From Balamuthia mandrillaris (lineage: Eukaryota > Discosea > Longamoebia > Balamuthiidae): DNA of 64,000 bases. Positions 9,871-20,040 of this stretch are shown one piece after another (the first letter of the stretch is position 1; each line of letters opens with the position of its first letter). The translations under genes and the position numbers were made by a program. The notes below the pieces were generated by a model. It was given only the letters and a program-made list of their open reading frames with translations, did no database searches and was not told the origin of the DNA. The DNA lies in NCBI GenBank assembly GCA_031835245.1, contig JAVKOQ010000169.1:1-64000 (forward strand), in the 5' to 3' direction.

Positions 9871-11272
9871 TTAGAGTTTATTTTTGTTAGGACGTTGAAT
9901 GGCGGCAACTATGACACAAACATCATCCAGCTTACCCCCAAGATAGCGAAGGCCACGCATTTTGTAACAATTTACACCGAAGGGCACCTCCACGTTTGGT
10001 TTCTTGGCAATAGCTTGGGCATTCTTTGCGAGCAGTTGGGCTATAGCTTCTTCGCTCATGCCTTTTTGCTTTGCTTGGTTCACCAGATCTAAAATTTGCT
10101 TGTCAAACATGTTGTCGAAGAGTCCATCTGTACCCACAATGATAATGTCGCCCTCTTGCATTTCCAGTGTCGTCTCCACGGCCTTTCTTGGGGAATCCCC
10201 ATCGGAACCAAGCTGGTATGGGCAATTGAAGTCTTTACAAGAGGAGGGAAAAAGGAGAGAGAGAGAGAGAGAGAGGGAGAGAGAGCGAGAAAGAGAGAAA
10301 GAGAGAGAAAGAGAGAGCGAGAGAGGAGGGAGAATGATAAGAGAGCAAGAACAAAGTGTTAAATGCTGTGGCAGGGTCCAAAAAAAAAGAATGGGAAGAG
10401 ATACAGTGCTGCTGCTCTTCTGAACGGTGAATAATTTGGCTGTCCCGAATGACCATAAAGGAGGAATCGCCCAAATAGGAGGCGTTCAGCACACAATCAT
10501 CCAACAGCAAAACTAGGGCAGTACTTGAACCTGACGAGACAACCATCCAACAGCAGCAGAGGTCAGGCGATAACACAAAAACAAACAAAAAAGTGGCTTG
10601 GAGGAATAGGACTGAAAAAAAAAAAACACCTGTAATGTGCTTGGTCTTCTGCAAAGCCATGTCAAGGATGTCGGTTGTGACTAGTGGTGATTTGTGTTGC
10701 TTTGCTTCCTCCTGGTGAAGTCGTGCTTTGCTCTCCATTAGCATTTGTTTGACTTTAATATCAGCTGCTTTGTGTGCTTCTTCCATGAGCTTTCTGGAGA
10801 ATAGGGCAGGATCGATGTTGTGAGTGGCCCACCCTCCTACCTGTTGGTTGGGATCAGTGGTTGTGCCGCATTTTAAAAAAAAGAAGGGCCGAAATACCCC
10901 ATCAGCGACGCCAAGACTTTTCTCAGTGTCAGAGATGTAGTAAGCATCTTCTCCGCCTTTTTGTGCCTTATCAGGGTGAGGGAGGTTGTAGGCGGCTGCC
11001 CGGAAGTGAAAGTTGCAACCAACGCGCGCATGTTTGGTGGTGGTCTGGCCAGCGGTTCCACCTCCCACACCTCCGCCCGAGGCGTGCGTAGTGGAGGCAA
11101 AACAACGCCGAGGTTGTAGTTGACACAACGTGTTGAAGCCCACTCTGGGGTGGGCAAGTGGCGCCCGCCGTTGTCCCACAATCAGCTTGCAGGTCAGCCC
11201 ACCACCTCTTGCGGCGGTGGCGAGCAAGACGGGTCTATGGACGGAGAGATTGGAGCTCCAGCTCATCATCAT
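9871..11272 (-). CDS. PTC7: mitochondrial PP2C-family protein phosphatase, PTC7/PPTC7-like
   Basis: The N-terminus (from ATG 11270-11272) is rich in Arg, Ser and Ala without acidic residues for about 60 residues, a likely mitochondrial presequence. Catalytic landmarks follow in PTC7 order: GGEDAYYISD and GVADGV (metal-binding Asp), GGWATHNIDPALFSRKLME, SGSSTALVLLLD, ASYLGDSSFMVIR, IIHRSEEQQH, FNCPYQLGSDGDSP, GDIIIVGTDGLFDNMFDKQI (metal-binding Asp) and LDDVCVIVAA near the C-terminus. The family removes phosphate from mitochondrial proteins and supports coenzyme Q synthesis. The gene has several introns; one (about 10235-10360) contains a CT tract on the sense strand. The stop lies at 9871-9873. 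The tail RPNKNKL is short and basic. Confidence 0.9.
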
Positions 11273-12242
11273 CTGTTACAGGCGGTGGGTGGTTGCGAGA
11301 AGACAGAAAGTGGGCTTCTCCCTCCCTATTAGGGTGAATAGTTGTTTGAGGAGGCAAACAAAAGACTCAAGTTGGCGTTCCGCTGTGAGACTGGCCACGA
11401 CGGCCTGCAACACAACCATTAAAGAGCAACAAAGTTCAGGTCTTCTTTCACCCGAATCGAAAGAGATAAGGAAAAGAAGAAATAAATATACAAGGCGAGA
11501 TAGGGATATTATGCACGAACCTAGAGAGCTAGTTGGAGCCAATATAGTATTGATTAGCTGCCATGCCACATGACCATTCACCCTGTTTCTCCTCAAGTCC
11601 TACCCATCCCTCACTCCCTCCAAAAGGCGATAGCTATCAAGGTCTCATGTCCTCTAATGTTACCAGCTAAGGAGGACACTTACAAGCAAACTGGGCAGGA
11701 TGGATGTGTGAATGCATAGAAAATGTCATGTTGTCTATTGATGACCTTGCAAAAACTGTATACCAGGCAAAGTATAAATATCAAACCTGCCAATGCATGC
11801 AAAGTTGAATTGAGAACTAATGAGTAGAGGCAAAGCAAGCTTCATATATTAATTTTCATAAACATTCACTTCACCTTACTTTTCAATTTCATCAAAGCAA
11901 CTTAAGAACTATAAAAAATAAGCATTAACAAGAAAGTCAACCAGGTTTTTACTAGTCTTGTTTGATCAAAATCTGCCACAATGTACTGCTTTGGTTGGTA
12001 TCTTTGTAACATTTTTATATTTTAAAGTTAGATTCAACAATTAGATTTTTATTTTCCTTTACGTTTGTTGAAAGTGACATCATGGAGAAAGGACAGGTGA
12101 CAGAGAAATGCAGAGGTACTGGGACATAAAAAATGAGAAAGCAGCAAGAAGGATCAATGAATAGGAAAATAGGTTAGCTCTATTCAATAAGGAAACAAAA
12201 AGTATAATATAAATTACCAATTCCCTTTGTTGTTTTATGACT
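11273..12242. other. start of the AT-rich gene desert
   Basis: Up to about 11600 this is the 5' flank of the phosphatase gene. Beyond that, base composition shifts sharply to AT. No gene, RNA or repeat is recognised; open frames are short and lack coding features. Confidence 0.4.
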
Positions 12243-12434
12243 TCTTGTTGACACTCTCCCCAATACCTCCAAATTTTCTTGCCCTTTTTATTTTCCCCTT
12301 TTCCTCACAACACATTCAAAGCACATACTTTTGTCCACACCCCTTTTCTTGTGAATAAACCCAGAGTTGCTTACATGTCGTCCCTTTCTTGATCTGCAGG
12401 ATTATTCTCCTTCAACACTTTAACAAAATCATGG
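12243..12434. repeat. dispersed repeat R1, copy 1
   Basis: About 190 bp that recurs in the same direction at 15001-15190. Shared landmarks are atacctccaaattttct, ttttattttccccttttc, cacattcaaagcacac and gtgaataaacccagagttgc, with scattered substitutions and small indels. No coding content is seen. The two copies are 2.7 kb apart and neither shows a clear target-site duplication. Confidence 0.75.
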
Positions 12435-14127
12435 ATTCACTTTTCTACATTAAATATTATGACTGCAGTTGCTCTTTAGTAAATCAACTAAAGGATAGCC
12501 ACCTTAGTACACTCAATTAATCCACACATAACTTCTTAAGTCCTCATACATAAACATTCCAAACTATACAACAAAAAATAAATACTGAAAACAACATAAT
12601 CATCAAATAAAAAAACCATAACAAAAATTAACTCATCCTTAGTCAAACATCCCTATGTTGAACATAAAAAACACCCACTCCTTTTCCTCTCTTTCTCCCA
12701 CTAGTTTGCTTAACATAAGCTCCACAATTTAATCACCAAATTTGAACATATTTTTCCTTTCTTATTTCCCATAGAAATCTGAAAAACTTGTCAAAGGAAC
12801 TGAGAACATACCTTTTAATAAACAACCAAAGCTAATCAAACCCTTTTCAACTCTTTTCCATAATTCTTCAACTATTTTGCCAAACATTCCAGCCAAACTA
12901 CTTCCTAGCTTACTGTTTTATATCCACTACAATCATTCCTAGTTACCTACCAATTACAAGATCACCAACCACAGCCCTTTTCAGCAAAGTGCTGTCATGA
13001 AGGTAAGTAAACACAGCAAGGAACAAAATAGAACCATTTGAAAAGATAACTTGAACCTATAGTAAAAAGTTAATTGCCAGCAAATAACATGTTTAATGCA
13101 GTCTGTTTTGTCAAGCCACTTTCTTCATTGGATCAACATGAACCAGGAACACAAGACATGTATTAAAAATGTATAATTGTCTTGCACAAAAGTTGCTTAT
13201 TGCACAGGTTGATGACAGGTCATTACCACAGGTTGTGCCTTTGTGAATTATACTGACGATTTCCGCCTCTGCTATTTAAATATAGGCGGTTTTTGGAGGA
13301 TTTTGGCGACTTTACTGCCAATACTTTTTTTTTGTATGAGCAGCTGGCTGTTATGATGGTTTATTTCACTAGTACATTCTCTTTCATTCCTCTTGCTCTG
13401 CTTCCTGCCTTCCTTCACTCGTTCCCTCAGCCAAACATTCCCAGTACTCACCACAGTTGCCATTCAAGCAACAAGCCCATTGTAGCTTCACCATATCATC
13501 CAGACCAGCAGCAGCCCAAAAAAGCATGAAAGTGTGCAATGAGCAACTTTTCTATAGAATAGTAGCACATATTGTATAATATATATATATCAATGTGACA
13601 GAACAAAACTCCTGTGTCAACATGATGTATTAATAATGATGTCATGGTTGTCCTGGGTTCATGTTCACGTTGCTATGACACAATAAAATAACAAAAAATG
13701 AACCCATCAAAATGAAGTCATTTAAGGAGGTGTGCTCAGATCATAAGGATCAGTTATGATGTCTTGAAAAAAAGTTGAGTGTTTTAGTAATGCTTGATCT
13801 ACGTGTGTTTTCCTGCTTTTGTGACATTTTACAGATCACAAGGATTTTTTTTTGTTGATCAAGAGGGAAGGTGGTGTAGACTGCAACATGGTTTTGTATG
13901 AGTTTCTCTGCTAATGGTCCCACCCTCCAAATATCCCCATTTTTTCGTGACAAAAACAACACAAACAACATAAAAAAGCAAACATGAAGAGACCGAGCTG
14001 CATACAAACGTGAGTGGTGAGCAAAAAAGAAAAGAGAAAGGAAGGAGAAGGAACAAGAGGAACAGCAGCACTAAAAAGAAGCACAAAATAAACTTCAAAT
14101 AAGGTGAACACAACAAGTCACATCAAA
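12435..14127. other. AT-rich stretch without recognised features
   Basis: About 1.7 kb of low-GC DNA with A/T runs and an (AT)n tract near 13577. There are no coherent frames longer than about 85 residues and no matches to families I recognise. It may be worn transposon sequence, given what flanks it. Confidence 0.4.
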
Positions 14128-14978
14128 ATGGCGTCACCAAGCAGCTTCTTCTGCAAGTATAAACTGCTCTCACCCTCGCCCTTGCCCTCACCCTCACCCT
14201 CGCCCTTGCCCTCACCCTTGCCCTCACCCTCGCCCTTGCCCTCACCCTCTTCACCAACCTCCTCTTCACCGATGCCAACCTCCTCTTCATCACCTTCCTC
14301 TTTACCAACCTCCTTATCAAGGCCTACATCAAAAATCAAGTTGAATGGGAACAGATTAATAGTAGATAGCAAGTGTTGGATAGAGGCAGTACAAAAGCAG
14401 TGTAAGGAGAAAGAAGGGAAGTATAGTGAAACCCATATAGCCATAAAAGTAAAGCAAGTGGGGGAATATGTGATTATAATTACAGAATGTACAGTGTGTT
14501 CAAGCAAAACAACTTACTCAAATGTGGTCTGTAAATCTATTCAATCACCAGAGAAGCAACAAACAGGTCTTGGTATAAAGGTATCAACCTGGAAATAGTT
14601 GCATCAGTGGTGCTTTCTAGAGGTACATTAGTTATTCAAATGAAAGACATACCCAAGGATTGACACACATGTGTTGGACAACTTGGAGCTGAGCAGAGAA
14701 GATCTTATGGAATGGAACCATATTCAATCATGGACACTAGCAACAACAAGGTGCTTTACCAGGTTGTTTTGTCAAAGGACAAAGCAAGGGTACTGCAGAG
14801 TGGAAAAGAGGTCACAGTGATAGAAGGGAACTATGAAAGCACATCCAAAGGAATGGAGGCAGAGGGACTCTGAAGGACAATAGATTGACTTGAGGAAAAG
14901 AAGCTATTGCCTCAGTTACAGGCCTACATATGTGACCAAGATTCATCAGTCTTGAAGATCTTGAACAAGGATGCCTGA
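14128..14978 (+). mobile_element. decayed DNA-transposon transposase (Mutator/Kolobok-like, tentative)
   Basis: A first frame starts with ATG at 14128 in a good context. It runs through a Ser/Pro repeat made of a ccctcaccctcg-type tandem (about 14169-14250) and then GNRLIVDSKCWIEAVQKQC and IIITECTVCSS, to the stop at 14596-14598. A second stretch in another frame (about 14707-14976) reads EPYSIMDTSNNKVLYQVVLS, EGNYESTSKGMEAEGL, LPQLQAYICDQDSSVLKIL. The spacing of the two Asp-containing blocks (MDTSNNK and CDQDSS) and the S-KGMEAEGL block resemble the catalytic region of Mutator/Kolobok-type transposases. A frame change and at least two internal stops (near 14872 and 14887) show that it is dead. 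Family assignment is from memory of motif style and is uncertain. Confidence 0.4.
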
Positions 14979-15000
14979 TGTTGGTGTTGGAAAACCAAAT

Positions 15001-15190
15001 GACTTGTCAACACTCACCCTGATACCTCCAAATTTTCTCACCCGTTTTATTTTCCCCTTTTCTTTTTGACACATTCAAAGCACACACTTTGGTCCACACC
15101 CCTTTTCTTGTGAATAAACCCAGAGTTGCTTATGTGTCATCCTTTTCTTGATCCGCAGGGTTATTTCCCATCAACATTGGCAAAAATCAC
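15001..15190. repeat. dispersed repeat R1, copy 2
   Basis: Direct copy of the repeat at 12243-12434, about 85-90 percent alike by eye. The sequence just after it (aatcaccaacactta...ctcaagactcctcatgttgg, about 15187-15223) also recurs near 17555-17597, so the repeat is part of a larger interspersed family. Confidence 0.75.
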
Positions 15191-15727
15191 CAACACTTAT
15201 CTCAAGACTCCTCATGTTGGATCCGTCCCAGACCCTCAGCTCTTCTTTCTTTTATATCTCCCCATCCTTCCTTTTTCCTCTTTTCCCTTTCTTTGGGTGT
15301 ACTTTGAAGCAACGTCAGAGATTCACTCTCGTTGTCCTTCCTCTATTCTCTTGAATACACTTCTTGTCTCATCACCAACTCTTTTATTCCAAAGGTTGGA
15401 TTTAACCAACATATTCTCCATCAACAAGGAAAGGAAAACAGCAGTGCTTGCTTTTATCTTCTTGCAAGCTTCTTGCTGCAATTGGCCGTCATTCAACACT
15501 TTTGCAGTGGAAAAAAGAGTGTGATTTCGAGGCAAGGAAGCTGCTTATGATGGAAAGGAGAAAGTGTGGGATTGTTGCAAGAAGGAGTACTGATGATGGT
15601 AATGGAGATCTGGTGTGGATTCAAAAGATCCAAAAGGTCATAGAGAAGATAGACAGCATTGTGGAAAAGGAGGATGTTTTCATGCATGGCTATCACACCT
15701 GCCACAACGAAAATTTAAATATGTGTC
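15191..15727. other. unassigned stretch before LINE copy A
   Basis: It contains a + frame of about 97 residues (15448-15741; KKECDFEARKLLMMERRKC, WIQKIQKVIEKIDSIVEKE) that looks weakly coding and coiled-coil-like but has no known motif. It may be part of a transposon; I cannot assign it. Confidence 0.3.
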
Positions 15728-16066
15728 GCGGAACAATGTAAGCAAAGTTGTAAACGAGTCTGGAGATTATGGGCAGCAAGAGCAAGTTGGAAGTATGGAA
15801 GTTCTTCTGCATTTTATCCATCTTTGGAAGTAATGTAATAGCAAGGAAAAGAGAAGAAAGGAAAGGGAAAGCTAGATGATACAAAGTTAGTCTGAAATCT
15901 CATTCAACACCTTTCACTTGTGAATTTGAATAACAATTAGGAAGGCATTGAGGATGAGGGAGTAAGAGAAGTAAGAGTACACTATGTATGTACAATGCTT
16001 ACTTTCTATGTATAGATTGGTGTTGCTCTCAGAGCAAATAAACTTCTTATTACTACTACTACTAAT
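15728..16066 (+). mobile_element. LINE (non-LTR retrotransposon) copy A, 5'-truncated 3' end
   Basis: Homology to LINE copy B starts abruptly at 15728 (ggaacaatgtaagcaaagttg), as expected for a 5'-truncated insertion. It encodes the last residues of the ORF (CKRVWRLWAARASWKYGSSS ... SLEVM, stop near 15837), followed by a 3' UTR of about 200 bp and a tail of tattactactactactaat. The 3' UTR recurs at 17795-18001, 18516-18616, 19113-19319 and, more diverged, 16070-16199. Copies A and 19113-19319 differ at only about five of 200 positions. Confidence 0.8.
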
Positions 16067-16069
16067 AGT

Positions 16070-16199
16070 GCACAATTAGGAAATCATCTAGAATAAGGAA
16101 GAAGAGAAGTAAAAGTACACTATGTATGAACAAAGCTTACTATTTAAGTATAGTTTTTTTGCTTTCAAAGTAAATTATCCTTCTTTTTACTATTACTTC
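16070..16199 (+). mobile_element. LINE 3' UTR copy F, diverged
   Basis: Lies immediately behind the tail of copy A and in the same orientation. It shares acaattagg, gaagagaagtaaaagtacactatgtatg and gcttact with copy A but has many substitutions, so it is an older insertion. It ends in a ttactattact-type tail. Confidence 0.6.
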
Positions 16200-16500
16200 A
16201 TAACAATTAAAAAGGGATATAGAGGGAAAGTAGTATATCACTTTCACCCTTGAATACTAAGCTGTTTTTGTTGATGATTTGCATTGAACCAACTGCTGAT
16301 TTTCATTATTACAAACACAATCATATGCTTTTGTTACTGATCTTGTTCTTGTCACTGTCATTGCCATCTTGGATGCTGGTCGTAACCTCCAATCCAAGTT
16401 CTTCAAACCCAGTTGCAGTTGTGCTCTACCTTCCCCCATTGGTTTCTTCATAATGGAGAGAGAAATGCTCATTCTCCAAGGTGTGTCTTTTGTGCAACAC
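16200..16500. other. unassigned AT-rich spacer
   Basis: About 300 bp between LINE copies F and B. A short - strand open frame is present but no family or repeat is recognised. Confidence 0.3.
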
Positions 16501-17127
16501 ATTACATTACTTCCAAAGATTGATAAAATGCAGAAGAACTTCCATACTTCCAACTTGCTCTTGCTGCCCATAATCTCCAGACTCGTCTACAACTTTGCTT
16601 ACATTGTTCCATCTCTTGAGCTCTATTGCATTTCTTTCCACTTGACAGGAGCTTTGTTGTACAGTCTTCTATAATCAGCTTTCTGACTTGTTCTTTATTT
16701 CCATTGTCCACACTCCAGATTCTAAAGCGATCTTCCCAAAGATTTGGACACCTTAATAGGAAGTGTTCCACTGTTTCTTCCTCAGCATCACATGCAGGGC
16801 ACTTGCTATCCTCCTCAGCCTGCTGAATGGCTCTCCACTTTTTTCCCAAGCCATGTTTGATGAATGCTGGAATGGGCAGTCTACCACAACGAATAGCATT
16901 CATCAAACATTCTTTCCTTGGGTTGGTAATCACTAAGCTCCGTTGTTGTCCAACCAAACATTTTCCATTTGTCAAGAAGTTATGCCATAGCCATGCTCTT
17001 GTTCCTCTTTCTCCTTCAGCTGCATACTCCATCTTGGCTACTCGAGTTAAGGCCCTCATCCTCTTGGCTTTCTTTTCAACAACACTCGTCCTGTCACCTC
17101 CCTCACCTTCATTCTTCTCACCTTACA
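16501..17127 (-). mobile_element. LINE copy B, C-terminal part of the reverse-transcriptase ORF
   Basis: An open - strand frame of about 205 residues between an upstream stop near 17128 and the stop at 16502-16504. It carries the C-terminal region typical of non-LTR retrotransposons: CGRLPIPAFIKHGLGKKW, the zinc-knuckle SKCPACDAEEETVEHFLLRC (C-x2-C-x8-H-x4-C, zf-RVT type) and NLWEDRFRIWSVDNGNKEQV, ending in WRLWAARASWKYGSSS. The polymerase and endonuclease parts are missing here. Homology to copy A ends at about 16501, without the 3' UTR or tail, so the 3' side was lost or rearranged. Copies A and B are inverted relative to each other. Confidence 0.85.
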
Positions 17128-17142
17128 CTATTATGAGTAAAA

Positions 17143-17655
17143 AGAATTGAATGAGCTTTCAGACTGGCTTTGTATCATAACTTGCCACCATTTTCCTTTT
17201 TCCTCATTCCTTTTTTCTTTAGTTTACATTATTTCTAAGAATTGACAAAAGAATTGAAAAACTTCTATACTTCCAATTTGCCTTATGTTGTGTGTGCGTG
17301 GTGATTGAGTTGTTGATATTTTGCAGGCTCCTTCAGTGTGTTGTTTGTCTGCTCCCTACAGTAGGAAAACGTCAATATTCTGTGCCAAAACCCGCCTCGC
17401 TGCAAGGATCAACCAAAAGACCTCAACATAGAGGAAGAGAGCAATATAGAAGGGAATAAAGAACTCCCACCTTTGCTACTTATAATCTTCATATTCATTT
17501 CCAACTTTGCATTTTCTTTCCACTTGACAGGAGCTTTGTTGTGTAGTCTTTTAAAAATCACATCACTAACACATATTTCAAGACTCCTCATGTTGGATAA
17601 CAAGGGAATAAAGGGAGTCAAGAAGGAAAGATGTAGTAGTGTAAACAAAAATTAA
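17143..17655 (-). mobile_element. patchwork of short LINE-related fragments
   Basis: Small pieces match parts of the LINE family in - orientation. 17143-17182 matches the 3' UTR (ttcagact..ctttgtatcat). About 17233-17290 matches the ORF end (acttctatacttccaatttg). About 17512-17551 matches the ORF middle (tccacttgacaggagctttgttgt). 17555-17597 matches the sequence following repeat R1 copy 2. They are too short and diverged to order. Confidence 0.5.
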
Positions 17656-17794
17656 CTAACCAAAAGAATGAGAGAAGGAAGCAACAAAATAACAGGAAGC
17701 CTAGCGATGTGGCAGCAGGTAATTAGTCCACATCACTGATGTCAACAAGAAGAAAGGAAAGGGAAAACGTCAACAAAAAAAAGAAAATAAGAAA

Positions 17795-18001
17795 AGTAGT
17801 AGTAGTAATAAAAAGTTTATTTGCTCTGAGAGCAACACCAATCTATACATAGAAAGTAAGCATTGTACATACATAGTGTACTCTTACTTCTCTTACTCCC
17901 TCATCCTCAATGCCTTCCCAATTGTTACTCAATTTACAAGTGAAAGGTGTTGAATGAGATTTCAGACCAACTTTGTATCATCTAGCTATCCTTTTCTTTC
18001 C
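17795..18001 (-). mobile_element. LINE 3' UTR copy D
   Basis: Reverse-oriented copy of the LINE 3' UTR: the tail reads agtagtagtagtaat at 17795 and the UTR runs to about 18001. It is truncated at its 5' side within the UTR. It is highly similar to copies A and C. Confidence 0.8.
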
Positions 18002-18150
18002 AAAATAAGAAAAGTAAACAAGCCACCCTGTGTCTCTGGATGGGCATCACTTTTGCAAAGAGTGCCTTTATTGTCCGAGTACAAAGATCTTTCTAACATA
18101 GGCTACTGTGCTCTTTTCAAGCAAACTGGGGCATGGGATTCTATAACTTG

Positions 18151-18206
18151 AGGTGAAAGGCTTGGGTATTGTGTTCTATGTAGTACAATACCCAAGCCTT
18201 TCACCT
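18151..18206. repeat. perfect foldback hairpin, 22-bp arms
   Basis: Left arm 18151-18172 (aggtgaaaggcttgggtatt + gt) is an exact reverse complement of 18185-18206, around a 12-base spacer gttctatgtagt. It lies in the transposon-rich desert, outside any gene. A perfect 22-bp dyad is unlikely by chance and implies recent origin or selection. Confidence 0.9.
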
Positions 18207-18515
18207 TTGTGTGAAGGAGTGAACAATGGAGCAGTGGAATGCAGCTTGTTGTTATTGCTCCTTCCCCAAGCTTGTTGCAGATACTAACTTGTGGATAGAC
18301 TCTTGTGAAATCAATCTGTTTCCAGAAAAGATGCATAGCAATCATACAAGCTCAACTGACCTGGCCACAAGTAAGTTCAGGATGCAAAAACTTTGAAGGG
18401 CTACTCCCCAAAGATAGAAGACTGCAACTGGCAAGAAATGGGCTGAGGTGTTTTTGGAGTGTGAGAAGAGTTGAGGTGTGCAGTGGAAGGGAAACAATAA
18501 GTGGAAGGAAAGAAA

Positions 18516-18616
18516 AGTAGTAGTAGTAATAAAAAGTTTATTTGCTATGAGAGCAACACCAATCTATACATAAAAAGTAAGCATTGTACATACATAGTGT
18601 ACTCTTACTTCTCTTA
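18516..18616 (-). mobile_element. LINE 3' UTR copy E, short
   Basis: About 100 bp in - orientation from agtagtagtagtaataaaaa to cttacttctctta, with one to three differences from copy D over the shared part. It is the shortest 5'-truncated copy in the window. Confidence 0.8.
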
Positions 18617-19112
18617 GGAAAGATATGTATTGTCTGTCTGTCTGCTAGAGTACAAATGATAAAGAAGCTCTTTAAATGTAAGAGCAGGAGAAAGGAGAAA
18701 TAAGATAGCGTCTTAGCTATCAGGAGAAAGGAAAGAAATGGCATCAAGGATGATGACATCATGTAAATCAGGGAATTAGAAAATAGCAAAAGCAGGTAAT
18801 AGGAGCATTATAGAGAAATTTCAACATGGAGCTCTTCAAAAGTAGAGTCGTTTGCAGAAACAAATACTTTTCATGGGACTGTGATAGTATAACAGACCCC
18901 AAGTGACATGAAAGACTAAAAGGAAGAAGGTGAAAAAGTGATGACACAGGTGCTGGAGACTGTCACCTTACAAAGAAACAAGAAGACTGCAACAAAGCCA
19001 TTATTACAGAATCTGTGGCCATGTGGAAAGCTCCTGTGGCCTCATCATGTAGAAGTGGCATGCCTTAAAGCAGCCGTTTGGAGAACCACCAGAGCAGTTA
19101 AATGCACTAGTA
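18617..19112. other. unassigned stretch between LINE copies E and C
   Basis: About 500 bp of AT-rich DNA with short frames only. Nothing is recognised. Confidence 0.3.
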
Positions 19113-19319
19113 GGAAAGGGAAAGCTAGATGATACAAAGTTGGTCTGAAATCTCATTCAACACCTTTCACTTGTGAATTTGAGTAACAATTGGGAAGGCA
19201 TTGAGGATGAGGGAGTAAGAGAAGTAAGAGTACACTATGTATGTACAATGCTTACTTTTTATGTATAGATTGGTGTTGCTCTCAGAGCAAATAAACTTCG
19301 TATTACTACTACTACTAAT
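19113..19319 (+). mobile_element. LINE 3' UTR copy C
   Basis: Forward copy of the LINE 3' UTR with the tail tattactactactactaat. It differs from copy A (about 15860-16066) at roughly five positions over 200 bp, so both inserted recently. It is 5'-truncated within the UTR. Confidence 0.85.
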
Positions 19320-19461
19320 TTTTGTTGATACATAATCTTCATTTGTGAGGCATCATTGGATATTTATTCCTTCTGTTCTCTTTCTCTCTTTTGTAACCAT
19401 CTCCTCTTGTTTCTTATCCTTAACAACAACAATTTTGCATCTTTTATGTACAAGGGCTGTT

Positions 19462-19610
19462 TCATGCTGCTGTTAACAATGTCTTAGTGACCTGGTGAAA
19501 GCCTTTTGGGTGCACACCAGCTATGATGTATGAAGCACCTTTTGGGATGCCTTTGCTAGTGCCTTGTTTGCCATAGAAGACATCATGGAGGACATCCTTT
19601 TTACCAACAA
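19462..19610 (-). mobile_element. possible transposase fragment
   Basis: A - strand frame reads DVLHDVFYGKQGTSKG, IPKGASYIIAGVHPKGFHQV, TKTLLTAA and a stop at 19462-19464. The pattern (a short strand, Lys/Arg loop, YIIAGVHPKGFHQV) resembles the segment after the first catalytic Asp of IS256/Mutator-type transposases. It is short, with a stop shortly upstream in the same frame. The assignment is weak. Confidence 0.25.
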
Positions 19611-19824
19611 AGACTTAAATGAGGACACTCAATACAGTCTCTTCATTGGGCTAGTATTCTCTCTTTCTCTTTTTCTTTCTCTTTTTGTTCTTCAAAGCCT
19701 GGGCTCTGTTCTGTGGATCTTGAGTAAAGTCATCTTTTTTGAACATTTCATTCTTCAGAGTTCCAACTTTGTAGCCAATGAACATCACCACCAGACTTCC
19801 TAGTCACTATGATATGCAATATAG

Positions 19825-20040
19825 TTAATAAGGACCTTTTACTCTGCCCTGAACACTTCCCAATAAGGAGAGCCAGGTTACAAAGTTTACACATAATATA
19901 AAAACATTTTGTGTGGAAGTCCATACTCCAACAGGTAACATATTGTATTGCTTGATTCTTTTCAGGACTTGCTCGATGGTAAAGCGAACAGCATAGATGT
20001 TGTGGTTGAACTCAAGGTCTTCTTCACTTTGCTCAGTCTT
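19825..20040 (-). mobile_element. DDE transposase C-terminal fragment (Harbinger/DDE_Tnp_4-like, tentative)
   Basis: A - strand frame reads FNHNIYAVRFTIEQVLKRIK, QYNMLPVGVWTS and NVFILCVNFVTWLSLL, with a stop at 19825-19827. The order R..IE..L.RIK..N.L, then a hydrophobic helix with C..N, is the usual C-terminal end of Harbinger/THAP-type DDE transposases. The frame is not open further upstream, so it is a remnant. Confidence 0.4.

Noticed and set aside
12243-15190. The R1 direct repeats as long terminal repeats of an LTR element
   Set aside because: The ends look roughly like TG...CA, but similarity continues past them, no target duplication is visible and no LTR-element coding parts are recognised between them.
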